Source: Mycobacteriales bacterium (GTDB lineage: Bacteria > Actinomycetota > Actinomycetes > Mycobacteriales > QHCD01). Taken from it: a stretch of 42,173 bases of DNA. The stretch is taken from the NCBI GenBank assembly GCA_036497565.1, contig DASXJE010000078.1, positions 1-42,173 on the forward strand. Direction: 5' to 3'. The notes beneath the pieces were generated by a model. That model was not told the DNA's origin, did no database searches, and was given only the letters and a program-made list of their open reading frames with translations. Shown piece after piece: positions 24,178-32,235 of the stretch (position 1 is its first letter; each line of letters starts with the position of its first letter). Made by a program: the position numbers and the translations under genes.

Positions 24178-24441
24178 TCAGGCCTTCATCGACTCGTAGA
24201 TCTCCTTGCATTCCGGGCACACCGGGAACCGTTCGCCGTCCCGAGTGGGCACCCAGACCTTCCCGCAGAGCGCCCGGACCGGCGTGCCCTCGATCGCTGC
24301 GGCCATCTGATCGGACTTGCGAACGTAGTGCGCGAGCCGCTCGTGATCGCCGGGCTCGGAGTAGCTGGTGTCCGGCCGGGTTTCTTCGATCGTCTGGGTT
24401 TCTTCGATGGTCTGGGTCTCGTCAGCAGTCCGCATGATCAC
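24178..24441 (-). CDS. DUF3039 family protein
   Basis: 87 residues. The conserved part is HERLAHYVRKSDQMAAAIEGTPVRALCGKVWVP followed by FPVCPECKEIYESM, with a C-x-x-C pair and a further cysteine that suggest a small zinc site. The family is restricted to Actinobacteria and has no known function. The N-terminal leader contains a direct repeat TIEETQ-TIEET, which looks like an unstructured spacer and could vary between strains. Start at 24441 (GTG) or the ATG at 24435. A hairpin terminator follows the stop. Confidence 0.9.
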   Translation of the reverse strand: MIMRTADETQTIEETQTIEETRPDTSYSEPGDHERLAHYVRKSDQMAAAIEGTPVRALCGKVWVPTRDGERFPVCPECKEIYESMKA

Positions 24442-24453
24442 GGCCTCATTCTC

Positions 24454-24939
24454 TCACCGGCCCGAGCCGGCCCCCACCGCACCGTCGGGCAGGGCGTCGA
24501 TCGCCGTGATCCGCACGGACCGCTCGCCCTGCGGGGTCCGGTAGGTGACGGTGTCGCCGGCCGAGGAACCCAGCAGCGCTCGACCGAGCGGGGAGCTCGG
24601 CGTCACCACGTCGACGTCCTCGTCGACCTCGGCGAGGCCGCCGACGACGTATCGCTCCGGGGCGCCGTCTCCGAAGTCGAGAGAGACGAGCACACCGGAC
24701 CGCACGGTTCCGTCCAACGGTGCGACGTGCGCCGGCCGGTCTGCTGCATCCAGCCGATCGCGCAACCGCTGAATGCGTATCTCGACCTGCTCCACGTCGA
24801 ACTCACGGAGGGTTCGTTCAGCCTGGTCCGCCGGGTCTTTGCCGACGGTGTTGGCCGCTACGTCCATCAGGCGTGTGCGCTCGATCTCGAGCGCGGAAAG
24901 CTCCTCGTGGAGTCGGCCACGGGATTCTGGTGTCAGCAC
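24454..24939 (-). CDS. GreA/GreB-family transcription factor
   Basis: 161 residues. An N-terminal coiled-coil (about 5-68) carries an acidic tip KDPADQAER with D35 and D38, in place of the D-L-K-E-N tip of GreA; the C-terminal FKBP-like domain has PSSPLGRALLGSSAGDTVTYRTPQGERSVRI. Gre factors enter the RNA polymerase secondary channel and stimulate cleavage of backtracked RNA. The tip keeps acidic residues but differs from canonical GreA, so this may be a paralog with altered activity, like the Gre-like factors of mycobacteria. GTG start; AAGGAG lies 10 nt upstream, a long spacing. Confidence 0.85.
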   Translation of the reverse strand: MLTPESRGRLHEELSALEIERTRLMDVAANTVGKDPADQAERTLREFDVEQVEIRIQRLRDRLDAADRPAHVAPLDGTVRSGVLVSLDFGDGAPERYVVGGLAEVDEDVDVVTPSSPLGRALLGSSAGDTVTYRTPQGERSVRITAIDALPDGAVGAGSGR

Positions 24940-24973
24940 GATATTTGCGCTCCTTGATTGATGCTTTGTTTGG

Positions 24974-24999
24974 CGACCGCGGCCCGGGGACCGCGGTCG
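24974..24999. terminator. GC-rich inverted repeat upstream of the Gre-like gene
   Basis: CGACCGCGG (24974-24982) pairs perfectly with CCGCGGTCG (24991-24999) around an 8-nt loop. It lies between the glycosidase gene end and the Gre-like start, both on the minus strand. A terminator for the former or an operator for the latter are both possible; there is no T-tract. Confidence 0.4.
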
Positions 25000-25087
25000 T
25001 GCAGGGCAAACGAGGGCCGACCCGAGACTGTTCCCGGTTGCGATTGCCTTTTTGGACACAACCTCTGCGAGCCTGCGGACGCGTCGA

Positions 25088-27358
25088 TCAGGCGAGGTCG
25101 GGCGGGGCGACGTCCGAGCGGTAGCCGTTGTTGAGCCAGACCGCATCGATGACCTGGCCGGCCCCGAAGTACGACGGGCGCACGCCGTGTCCCTGTGGCA
25201 CTTCTCCGTCGTAGGTCTCGGCGAACTGGTTCGCGCGTACGACGTCGCGCAACGCACAGTTGGCCAACGCCAGGCCCTGCGTCGGATGTCCCTGGTCGAT
25301 GAGACCGCGCACGGTGTAGCTGATGTCCGGGTACTTCGGCTGCACGAAACCGGAGAAGCTGCGCCCCGGCCGGTAGGTGTGCAGGAACCGACGGAGCAGT
25401 CCGGCCAGCTCCGTACTTGCCGCCGGCCAGAGGTCGAGATGCAGACCGGTGCCGATCCAGAGGACGTTGCCGGGGTCGGCCCCGGACGTTCCCGGCCGGA
25501 TCATCTCCACCGGCTCCGCCGTCGGCGTCGGCCAGAACCAGCGCAGGTAGTCGGTGAAGGTCGCTGCCCGATGGGCCTCCCACATCGCGACGTCGGCAGT
25601 CTCGCCAAGGGTGGCGGCGAGGTCGCGGGCGAAACCCATGTCGACGAGCACCGAGGCGACGAACTGGGCGTCCTTCTGGTCGGTCGGGGTGCTGTCCTTG
25701 AAGATCCAGCGCGGATCGGCCTCGGCCCAGAGCAGGTGCCGGCGCAGGGCCGGGTAGACGTCGGCGAGTGCAGCCGAGTCTCCGGTGAGCGCGTGCAGGG
25801 CGGCGGCCGTCTGCGCCTTGCGGCTCGGCAACCCCTCCCCGGCCAGCTCGCCGTCCGGCCGGACCAGTGTCATCAATCCCCGGTACGCCGACCAGGCAGT
25901 CTCGGGGTCGAGATGGGCGTAGTGCTGCATCGCGAGCAGGCTCTCCCAGGCCGCGGTCGCCGCCGCCCCGGGCGGTCCCTCGACGTAGAGCGACGGCTTG
26001 CCGGTCGCGAGTTGCGGATATGCGAACCCGGCCTCCGGCATCGGCGGGAGTACGTCGGCGGCCAGGAACACCCACGCCTTGTAATAGGCGGCCCGGACCG
26101 CGGCCGCACTGACACCCAGCCGAGGCACGGCGCGGATCGCGAACCGCCGCGGCCGCGGCACCAGCCGGAGCAACTCGTCCCAGAACCGCCGCCGGCAGGT
26201 CTCGACGGCGTCGAGGTCACCGGACTCGAGTACGGCACCGGCGCGGGCCTGCGCGGTCGCCGCTCCCCCGTCGGCGAGGGTGGCGAACGCGACGGCGGCC
26301 GCGATCGGCGTGGGCCCGTTGCCGGACCGCACCGGGACCGACCAGAATCCGCCGATGGTCGGCGTACCGGTGCGGGCCAGGCCGGCGACGAGCTCAGGCT
26401 GCGTCCGGTGGAACGCGGCGTCCCCGTCGATCTCGAGGTCCGCCGAGAGGCGTACGGCGTAGGCGAACCGTTCCCCGAGCACGGTCATGGTGCGGGCCGC
26501 GGGGTCCCAGGACGCCGAGCCGGCGAACCGGCCGGTCACCACCCACCGGCCGGCGTCGGTGTCGTCGACGAGCGACGCGGTGCGCAGCACGGTGTCGACG
26601 TCGGCGAGCAGGTCCGAGCCGGCGGCCTCGGATCCATCCGGATAGCGCGCCTGCCAGGGCAGCGTGTGCGGCAGCCATTCGACCGTCCGTTCGGCGGCGC
26701 CGACCAGGACCGGAACGACGGCGAGGAAGCGGAGGTGGTCGATGCGCACCGGCTTGCCCCACACAGCCGCGCGCAGCACCAGCTCGATCCGGGTGACACC
26801 AGACCAGCCGGTGCGCTCGGCGATGTCGTAGCTGAAGGTGCCCGTGCCGCGGCCGTCCGGCTGGATCACGATGTCGGGGCCACCGTCGCGACTGACCCGC
26901 AGCCCCCACGCATCCGCGACCGACGCCACCGCGATCTCCAGCCACGGCGACGCGTCGAGATCGACCTCGACGGACCGGCGGACCGCCCCCGAGTAATGCG
27001 GCGCGCCGTGCCGCAGTTCGAAGCGCAGCTGGCCGTCGGCGACGGCATCGACGTCCGCGCCGACCGTCCACGCCGGATCGAGGCTGTCGAACTCGTCCCG
27101 CCAGACCACGTCGACCGCGCCGGCTCGATCGGCGGCGCGCCGGTACAGACCGACGGCGGACGCGAGCTCGTCGGCATGGTCGGCCGCGTAGTAGCCGAGG
27201 TTCAGCGGCATCTCCGGACCGGTCGAGTACTGCAACGGGCTGAGGGTCGTTGTGCCGTTGAAGGGGTTCAGGACGAGCCGGCTCGACGGAAGGCTCAACC
27301 ACCGACGTTGGTCCGGACCGGTCTCGCGCAGATCCGCTGACTCCATGACGAGGCCCAT
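25088..27358 (-). CDS. Glycosidase-like protein, (alpha/alpha)6 type
   Basis: 756 residues without a signal peptide. The middle holds a beta-sandwich region (about 85-240, with WRDEFDSLDPAWTVGADVD and RTVEWLPHTLPWQ), and the C-terminal part from about residue 400 is mostly helical with trehalase-like hairpins (AAYYKAWVFLAADVLPP, WESLLAMQHYAHLDPETAW, DAQFVASVLVDMGFARDLAATLGE). This fits six-hairpin glycosidases such as the GH37/GH63 group, but I cannot identify the catalytic acids, so the exact family is open. It is divergent from an ABC sugar importer and probably hydrolyses the imported glycoside inside the cell. Confidence 0.68.
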   Translation of the reverse strand: MGLVMESADLRETGPDQRRWLSLPSSRLVLNPFNGTTTLSPLQYSTGPEMPLNLGYYAADHADELASAVGLYRRAADRAGAVDVVWRDEFDSLDPAWTVGADVDAVADGQLRFELRHGAPHYSGAVRRSVEVDLDASPWLEIAVASVADAWGLRVSRDGGPDIVIQPDGRGTGTFSYDIAERTGWSGVTRIELVLRAAVWGKPVRIDHLRFLAVVPVLVGAAERTVEWLPHTLPWQARYPDGSEAAGSDLLADVDTVLRTASLVDDTDAGRWVVTGRFAGSASWDPAARTMTVLGERFAYAVRLSADLEIDGDAAFHRTQPELVAGLARTGTPTIGGFWSVPVRSGNGPTPIAAAVAFATLADGGAATAQARAGAVLESGDLDAVETCRRRFWDELLRLVPRPRRFAIRAVPRLGVSAAAVRAAYYKAWVFLAADVLPPMPEAGFAYPQLATGKPSLYVEGPPGAAATAAWESLLAMQHYAHLDPETAWSAYRGLMTLVRPDGELAGEGLPSRKAQTAAALHALTGDSAALADVYPALRRHLLWAEADPRWIFKDSTPTDQKDAQFVASVLVDMGFARDLAATLGETADVAMWEAHRAATFTDYLRWFWPTPTAEPVEMIRPGTSGADPGNVLWIGTGLHLDLWPAASTELAGLLRRFLHTYRPGRSFSGFVQPKYPDISYTVRGLIDQGHPTQGLALANCALRDVVRANQFAETYDGEVPQGHGVRPSYFGAGQVIDAVWLNNGYRSDVAPPDLA

Positions 27359-27380
27359 GACCTGGACAACCTACCCACTC

Positions 27381-27409
27381 TTGACAATTGTGCGGAGCGA
27401 TCGGATTCT
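27381..27409 (+). promoter_or_regulatory. Promoter of the ABC importer operon
   Basis: TTGACA at 27381-27386, a 17-nt spacer and GATTCT at 27404-27409 form a good sigma-70-type promoter about 120 nt before the lipoprotein gene. An imperfect inverted repeat (GGAGCG at 27394-27399, CGCTCC at 27416-27421) brackets the -10 box and could be a repressor site. Confidence 0.6.
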
Positions 27410-27528
27410 GTGACGCGCTCCACAGCCGACACGACGAGGCCACGGCCCTCCGTGCGAGACACGACGGTGGCTCGGCCCGTTCTCTGCCGTGTCCGGCCAC
27501 CGCTCGTGGTCGTCGAAGGAGATCGTGG

Positions 27529-28848
27529 ATGACAGCTCGGCTGAGCCGACGTAGGTTCCTCGCGTCCGCGGCCACGGCCGCCGGCGTCACCGCACTGGGA
27601 TCGGGCTGCGGCTCGTCCGGCGGGAAGACCACGTTGACCATCATGGGCACCAGTCCTGCCGAGATCACGGTCCAGGACATCGCGGAGTTCGAGGCGAAGC
27701 ATCCCGACGTCAAGATCAAGATGGTGACGGTCTCGGAGACGCTGCTCACCGCGATGTTCGCGGCCGGGAGCCCGCCGGACGTCGTCCGTGACCAGGGCGT
27801 GCCGAACACGCCGTACCTCGTCAAGCGCGGGCTGGCCGAAAACCTCGACCCCTATTTCGCGAAGAGCAAGGTCCTGTCGCCGGACAAGCTCGCCCGGGTC
27901 GACGACACGTGGCGCTACGACGGCACCGAACAGGGAAAGGGCCCGCGCTACGGCTTGGCGAAGGACTACTCGCAAGACGCGATGATGTGGTGCAACACCA
28001 GACCGTTCGAGAAGGCCCGGGTCGACCTGCCGTCGATGACCGACCCGATCAGCTACGACGAGATGCTCGACATCGGGCAGCGGCTCACCAAGCGCTCCGG
28101 GGTGAAGTACTCGGCGTACGGCCTCTACCCGCCCTACGACGTGAGCCTGACGGCCGGCTTCCTCAACATGGTCGCGTCGGCCGGAGGGTCGATCTTCAAC
28201 GACGACTTCTCCAAGGTCGACTTCTCCGCACCCGAGCCGCTGTCGGCGCTGAAGTGGTACCTGAAGTACGCCGCCGCGAAGATCGGACCGACGGTGGCCC
28301 GGCCGTTGGCCGCCGGCGCCTGGCCGGCGTTCGACGGCGACCAGCTGGGCATGCTGGGCTACGGCTACTGGTTCTCCGGCGAGGTCGCCACCGATCCCAA
28401 GCTGCAGGACCATGTGCGGCTGATGACGGCACCGCAGTTCGGGTCGAACCGGATCAGCCCGTGCTTCTCGGCGACGGGGCACTGGATCCCGCAGAAGGCG
28501 GCGCACAAGGAGGCCGCCTGGGCCTTCTTCGAGCACTACTTCGGCGGGCCACCCGCGGTCCGGCGGGCCCAGTCCGGCTGGGGCCTTCCGGGCATCACGT
28601 CGATGGAGGCGGACCTGCCGAAGTCGAAGGCCTATCAGAAACAGGCGCTCGGCGTACAGGACAAGGAACTCCCGCACTACTCGGTGCTGAAGTTCTCGCC
28701 GTACGTCGCGATCAGCGCGATCGACGCCTCACTCAGCCAGGAGCTGGTCAAGGGTCTGGACGGCGGGTTGGCCGCGGGCAAACTCGCCGACGCCATCAAC
28801 GGCACGCTGAATCCGCTTCTCCGGCAGGGAAAGGAACTCATCACGTGA
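27529..28848 (+). CDS. ABC importer sugar-binding lipoprotein
   Basis: 439 residues. The N-terminus combines a twin-arginine-like SRRRF and a lipobox LGSGC with the lipidated cysteine at C27, followed by a Gly/Ser linker. The mature part is a cluster D/E solute-binding protein (LTIMGTSPAEITVQDIAEFEAKHPDVKIKMV at the start, DYSQDAMMWCNTRPFEKA in the hinge, and a helical C-terminus). It captures a carbohydrate outside the cell. The ATG follows AAGGAGA by 7 nt. First of a three-gene operon; its stop overlaps the next GTG as GTGA. Confidence 0.93.
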   Translation: MTARLSRRRFLASAATAAGVTALGSGCGSSGGKTTLTIMGTSPAEITVQDIAEFEAKHPDVKIKMVTVSETLLTAMFAAGSPPDVVRDQGVPNTPYLVKRGLAENLDPYFAKSKVLSPDKLARVDDTWRYDGTEQGKGPRYGLAKDYSQDAMMWCNTRPFEKARVDLPSMTDPISYDEMLDIGQRLTKRSGVKYSAYGLYPPYDVSLTAGFLNMVASAGGSIFNDDFSKVDFSAPEPLSALKWYLKYAAAKIGPTVARPLAAGAWPAFDGDQLGMLGYGYWFSGEVATDPKLQDHVRLMTAPQFGSNRISPCFSATGHWIPQKAAHKEAAWAFFEHYFGGPPAVRRAQSGWGLPGITSMEADLPKSKAYQKQALGVQDKELPHYSVLKFSPYVAISAIDASLSQELVKGLDGGLAAGKLADAINGTLNPLLRQGKELIT

Positions 28849-29843
28849 CCACCTCCCTCGCCGGGCGTACGGCAGTCCGTCGCCGACAGCAGCCTGCGCA
28901 GACCGAGGGCTGGAAGCGCTACCGCGGACGGACCTTCTACGCGTTCGTCGCGCCGTGGCTGCTGGGCTTCATCCTGCTGACGCTTTTTCCGCTCGGCTAT
29001 GCCCTCTGGCTCAGCCTCACCAACTACGACGGCCTCACCGGTCGCTACCACTACGTCGGCGGCCGCAACTACACCGACATCCTCAGCGACCCCGACGCGC
29101 TGCACGCCCTGACCCGCACCGGGCTCTACACCGCCGTCACGGTCCCGGCCGGAATCATTCTCGGCCTGGCGCTCGCGGTGCTGGTGAACCGCCCGATCCG
29201 CGGTCGCGCAGCCTTCCGCGCCCTTCTCTACCTGCCGGCCGTGGTCCCGATCGTCGGCTCCGCGCTGTGTTTCAAGCTGCTGTTCAACTCCGACTTCGGC
29301 ATGTTGAACAACATTCTCGGCTGGTTCGGCATCTCCTCGATCGACTGGCTCGCCGACCCGACGGTCTTCTGGGTGATGATCGCCATGACGCTCTGGGGCG
29401 TCGGCAGCACAATGATCATTTCGTTGTCCGGGCTGCAGGGGATCCCGCAGGAGCTGCAGGAGGCCGCTCGCGTCGACGGGGCGAACGCGTGGCAGGTTTT
29501 CCGGCGTATCACCCTGCCGCTGCTTTCGCCGATCATCCTGTTCGAGGTCATCACCGGCGTCATCTTCGCCGTCCAGGCCTTCGTCCCGGCGCTGCTGCTG
29601 TCCGTGCAGTCGGCGTCAACCACCGTCACGTCGGTGCCGCAGAGCAACTACCTCTACATGATCCACGTCTACGCGCAGTACTTCGCCTACGGCAGGTTCG
29701 GCTACGCCTCCGCCCTGCTGTGGGTGCTGTTCGCGCTGATCCTGATTCTCACGCTGATCATCTTCAAGGTGAGCGCCAGCACGGTGTTCTACGAGAGTGG
29801 CCCTGACGAACCGGCTACACGCAGAGGACGGCGGACCCGATGA
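28845..29843 (+). CDS. ABC sugar permease, MalF type
   Basis: 332 residues, six membrane helices beginning at TFYAFVAPWLLGFILLTLFPL (about 30-50). The EAA loop for the ATPase is present as EAARVDGANAWQVF followed by FRRITLP. The PALLL, NYLYMIHVYAQYFAYGRFGYASA pattern is typical of MalF-like subunits of carbohydrate importers. The GTG overlaps the lipoprotein stop (GTGA) and its own stop overlaps the next ATG (ATGA). Confidence 0.95.
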   Translation: MTTSLAGRTAVRRRQQPAQTEGWKRYRGRTFYAFVAPWLLGFILLTLFPLGYALWLSLTNYDGLTGRYHYVGGRNYTDILSDPDALHALTRTGLYTAVTVPAGIILGLALAVLVNRPIRGRAAFRALLYLPAVVPIVGSALCFKLLFNSDFGMLNNILGWFGISSIDWLADPTVFWVMIAMTLWGVGSTMIISLSGLQGIPQELQEAARVDGANAWQVFRRITLPLLSPIILFEVITGVIFAVQAFVPALLLSVQSASTTVTSVPQSNYLYMIHVYAQYFAYGRFGYASALLWVLFALILILTLIIFKVSASTVFYESGPDEPATRRGRRTR

Positions 29844-30670
29844 GCACGCGGACCGAGAGCGCCCCGCGGAAGGCAGCGATCTACACCGTGCTGACGGTGG
29901 TCTCCGTGCTGTTCGTCGTACCTCTGCTGTGGCTGCTGTCGATCGCCTTCAAGAACGCCGGTGAGCTGTCCAGCGCGGCGTGGCTGCCGCATTCGCTGCG
30001 CTGGGCCAACTTCCACGATGCGCTGACCCTGATCCCCTTCGGGCGCTACGCCCTCACCTCGCTGCTGCTGGCCACCGTGCAGGGCGCGCTCGCCACGCTG
30101 AGTTCGGCCATGGTCGGTTTCGGCTTCGCCCGGCTGCGGGCCCGGGGCAAACGTCCGCTCTTCCTCGTCGTCGTCGCAACTCTGATGCTGCCGCAGATCG
30201 TGACGCTGATACCGACCTACCTCATCTTCGCCCGCATCCACCTCATCTACACCTACTGGCCGTGGGTGCTGTGGGGGCTCGGCGGGTCGGCATTCCTCAT
30301 CTTCCTGTTCCGGCAGACCTTCACGAGCATGCCGATGGACCTCGAGGATGCCGCGATCATCGACGGCTGCGGCTACTTCCGGATCTTCGCCACGATCTTC
30401 CTGCCCCTGGCCAAAGCGGTCACGGCCGCCGGGTTCATCCTGTCGTTCACCGCGGCCTGGGGCGACTTCATCGCGCCGTCACTCTTCCTCAGCCAGGACC
30501 AGACGACGCTCGCGGTCGGCCTGAGCAACGGCTACCAGACCAGTGCCGGAACCCCGCTCAACAACGCGCTGGCCGCCGGCGCGATCCTCTACATCCTCCC
30601 CGTACTGCTGCTCTTCGTGGTCGCGCAGCGCGCCTTCATCGGCGGATTCATGACCTCAGGGCTGAAATAG
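29840..30670 (+). CDS. ABC sugar permease, MalG type
   Basis: 276 residues with six helices. The EAA loop reads EDAAIIDGCGYFRIFATIFLP, and AWGDFIAPSLFLSQ with the C-terminal GFMTSGLK is typical of MalG-like subunits. With the MalF-type partner it forms the channel of a carbohydrate importer. The start is translationally coupled to the previous gene. No ATPase gene follows, so a shared MsiK/MsmX-like ATPase elsewhere must power the complex. Confidence 0.95.
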   Translation: MSTRTESAPRKAAIYTVLTVVSVLFVVPLLWLLSIAFKNAGELSSAAWLPHSLRWANFHDALTLIPFGRYALTSLLLATVQGALATLSSAMVGFGFARLRARGKRPLFLVVVATLMLPQIVTLIPTYLIFARIHLIYTYWPWVLWGLGGSAFLIFLFRQTFTSMPMDLEDAAIIDGCGYFRIFATIFLPLAKAVTAAGFILSFTAAWGDFIAPSLFLSQDQTTLAVGLSNGYQTSAGTPLNNALAAGAILYILPVLLLFVVAQRAFIGGFMTSGLK

Positions 30671-30723
30671 CGGCGCGGTCAGGGCATTCCGTGGGCCACC
30701 TATCGCCGTCGAGCAGTTCGCAC

Positions 30724-30729
30724 TAGCCT
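30724..30729 (+). promoter_or_regulatory. Predicted -10 box of leaderless sulfotransferase
   Basis: TAGCCT, 6 nt, then the GTG at 30736, with no ribosome site. It is identical to the box of the DMT gene at 18720. Confidence 0.6.
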
Positions 30730-30735
30730 CGTCCC

Positions 30736-31635
30736 GTGCCCGAGGCGACCGTTCGCTACCAATCAGACGACGAAGACAGCGCCCGATGGCTGGGCTTCCC
30801 GTTCCGGTCCGGCGACATCGTGATCAGCACCCGGTCCAAGAGCGGCACGACGTGGATGCAGATGATCTGCGCCCTGCTGGTCTTCCAGACGCCGAAACTG
30901 CCCGCACCGCTGGTCGAGTTGTCGCCCTGGGTGGACTGGCTCACCCAGCCGCGGGAGCAGATGCTCGCGGGGCTGACCGATCAACAGCACCGGCGGTTCG
31001 TCAAAACCCACACCCCGCTCGACGGGGTTCCGGTCGATCCACATGCCACCTACATCGTGGTCGCCCGGCATCCGCTCGACAGCGCGGTCTCGCTCTACCA
31101 CCAGGGTGACAACATCGACCGGGCCCGGCTGCGGGAACTCACCGGCCGGCCCGAGCCGGCCCGCCCGCCCCGGCCCCGCCCGTCGCTGCGCGACTGGCTC
31201 GTCCGCTGGATCGATCGCGAGTCCGATCCCCGCGATGAGCTGGACTCGCTTCCCGGGGTGATGTGGCACCTGTCCGACGCCTGGTCTCGGCGGGCCGAGC
31301 CCAATGTCGTGCTCGTGCACTACGACGACCTGATCGCCGACCTCGACGGCGAGATGCGCCGCCTGGCGTCGCTGCTCGGCGTCTCGGTACCCCGCGCGTT
31401 GTGGCCCGATCTGGTACAGGCTGCGACGTTCGACGAAATGCGGGCCAATGCCCGGCGCACCGTTCCCAGCCGGGACGGTGTCCTGAAAGACACCGCGGCC
31501 TTCTTCCGGCGCGGTACCTCCGGCGCTGGTCGCGAGGTCTTGTCGGACGACGAGGTGGAGCACTACTACGCGCGGACGACGTCGATGGCGTCGGCCTCAC
31601 TGCTGCAGTGGGTGCATCGCCGCAAACCGGCTTGA
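30736..31635 (+). CDS. PAPS-dependent sulfotransferase
   Basis: 299 residues. The 5'-phosphosulfate loop is SKSGTTW at 34-40, the catalytic-type KTH is at K90-H92, and the 3'-phosphate motif is RHPLDSAVSLY from R111. The C-terminal FFRRGTSGAGREVLSDDEVEHYY corresponds to the RKGxxGDWK motif with some changes. The enzyme transfers sulfate from PAPS to a hydroxyl or amine of a small molecule, which cannot be named. No PAPS synthesis or secondary-metabolite genes are near. A Pro/Arg-rich insert (about 143-160) is unusual. Confidence 0.9.
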   Translation: MPEATVRYQSDDEDSARWLGFPFRSGDIVISTRSKSGTTWMQMICALLVFQTPKLPAPLVELSPWVDWLTQPREQMLAGLTDQQHRRFVKTHTPLDGVPVDPHATYIVVARHPLDSAVSLYHQGDNIDRARLRELTGRPEPARPPRPRPSLRDWLVRWIDRESDPRDELDSLPGVMWHLSDAWSRRAEPNVVLVHYDDLIADLDGEMRRLASLLGVSVPRALWPDLVQAATFDEMRANARRTVPSRDGVLKDTAAFFRRGTSGAGREVLSDDEVEHYYARTTSMASASLLQWVHRRKPA

Positions 31636-31665
31636 CGCACCACCGATCGCCCGCAGACTGAGGAC

Positions 31666-32235
31666 ATGCTGCCCGGGTCGGACTTCGCCGCGCTGAGTGC
31701 GCCGGAGCTCGTCGAGCAGCTCGGCGACCCGCACCGGTACTTCACGGCGCAACAGCGTCTGCTCGCCCTCGGCCCGGATGCCGCCGAGCCCGCCCGCGAC
31801 GGTCTGCGCCACCGGGATCCGCGGGTACGCGCACGGTGCTGCAAGATCCTCGACCACGTCATGGACGCGGCGAGCACCCCGGCCCTGCTGGCGGCGCTCG
31901 ACGATCCCGTCGCCGAGGTCCGGATCGAGGCGCTGCACGCTCTCGCCTGCGATCGCTGCAAGAGCGACAGCACATGCCGTCCTGCGGCGGTCGACGTGCT
32001 TCCGCCCGCGATGGCACTGCTGCGCGCCGATCCCGACCCCCATGCGCGGGCGATGGCCGTCGAGCTGGTGGGCGCGTGGGTGCACACCCATCCCGAGGCG
32101 GTGCATGCCATCGACGTCGCTGCCGCCGGCGACCCGGCACCGGCGGTGCGCAAGAAGGCGCGGTGGTACGCCCCGGGCGGCACCGTCTACCGGCGTACGG
32201 CGCCGAAAGGACACCGGGCCGCTCAGCGGACCTGA
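31666..32235 (+). CDS. HEAT-repeat protein with cysteine cluster
   Basis: 189 residues made of about four HEAT-type helical repeats (QRLLALGPDAAEPARDGLRHRDPRVRARCCKILDHVMD ... AALDDPVAEVRIEALHALACD ... ). A Cys-rich loop CDRCKSDSTCRPAAVDVLPP interrupts the repeats and recalls a known actinobacterial HEAT family with ACDRCK-CRP. Such proteins serve as protein-protein scaffolds; no ligand is known. CAGACT lies 6 nt before the ATG, a weak leaderless candidate. Its last 13 bp overlap the convergent sigma gene. Confidence 0.82.
   Translation: MLPGSDFAALSAPELVEQLGDPHRYFTAQQRLLALGPDAAEPARDGLRHRDPRVRARCCKILDHVMDAASTPALLAALDDPVAEVRIEALHALACDRCKSDSTCRPAAVDVLPPAMALLRADPDPHARAMAVELVGAWVHTHPEAVHAIDVAAAGDPAPAVRKKARWYAPGGTVYRRTAPKGHRAAQRT

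Noticed and set aside
24378-24420. TIEETQ repeat as a mobile or regulatory repeat
   Set aside because: It is a short in-frame duplication inside the DUF3039 leader and is best read as a spacer.
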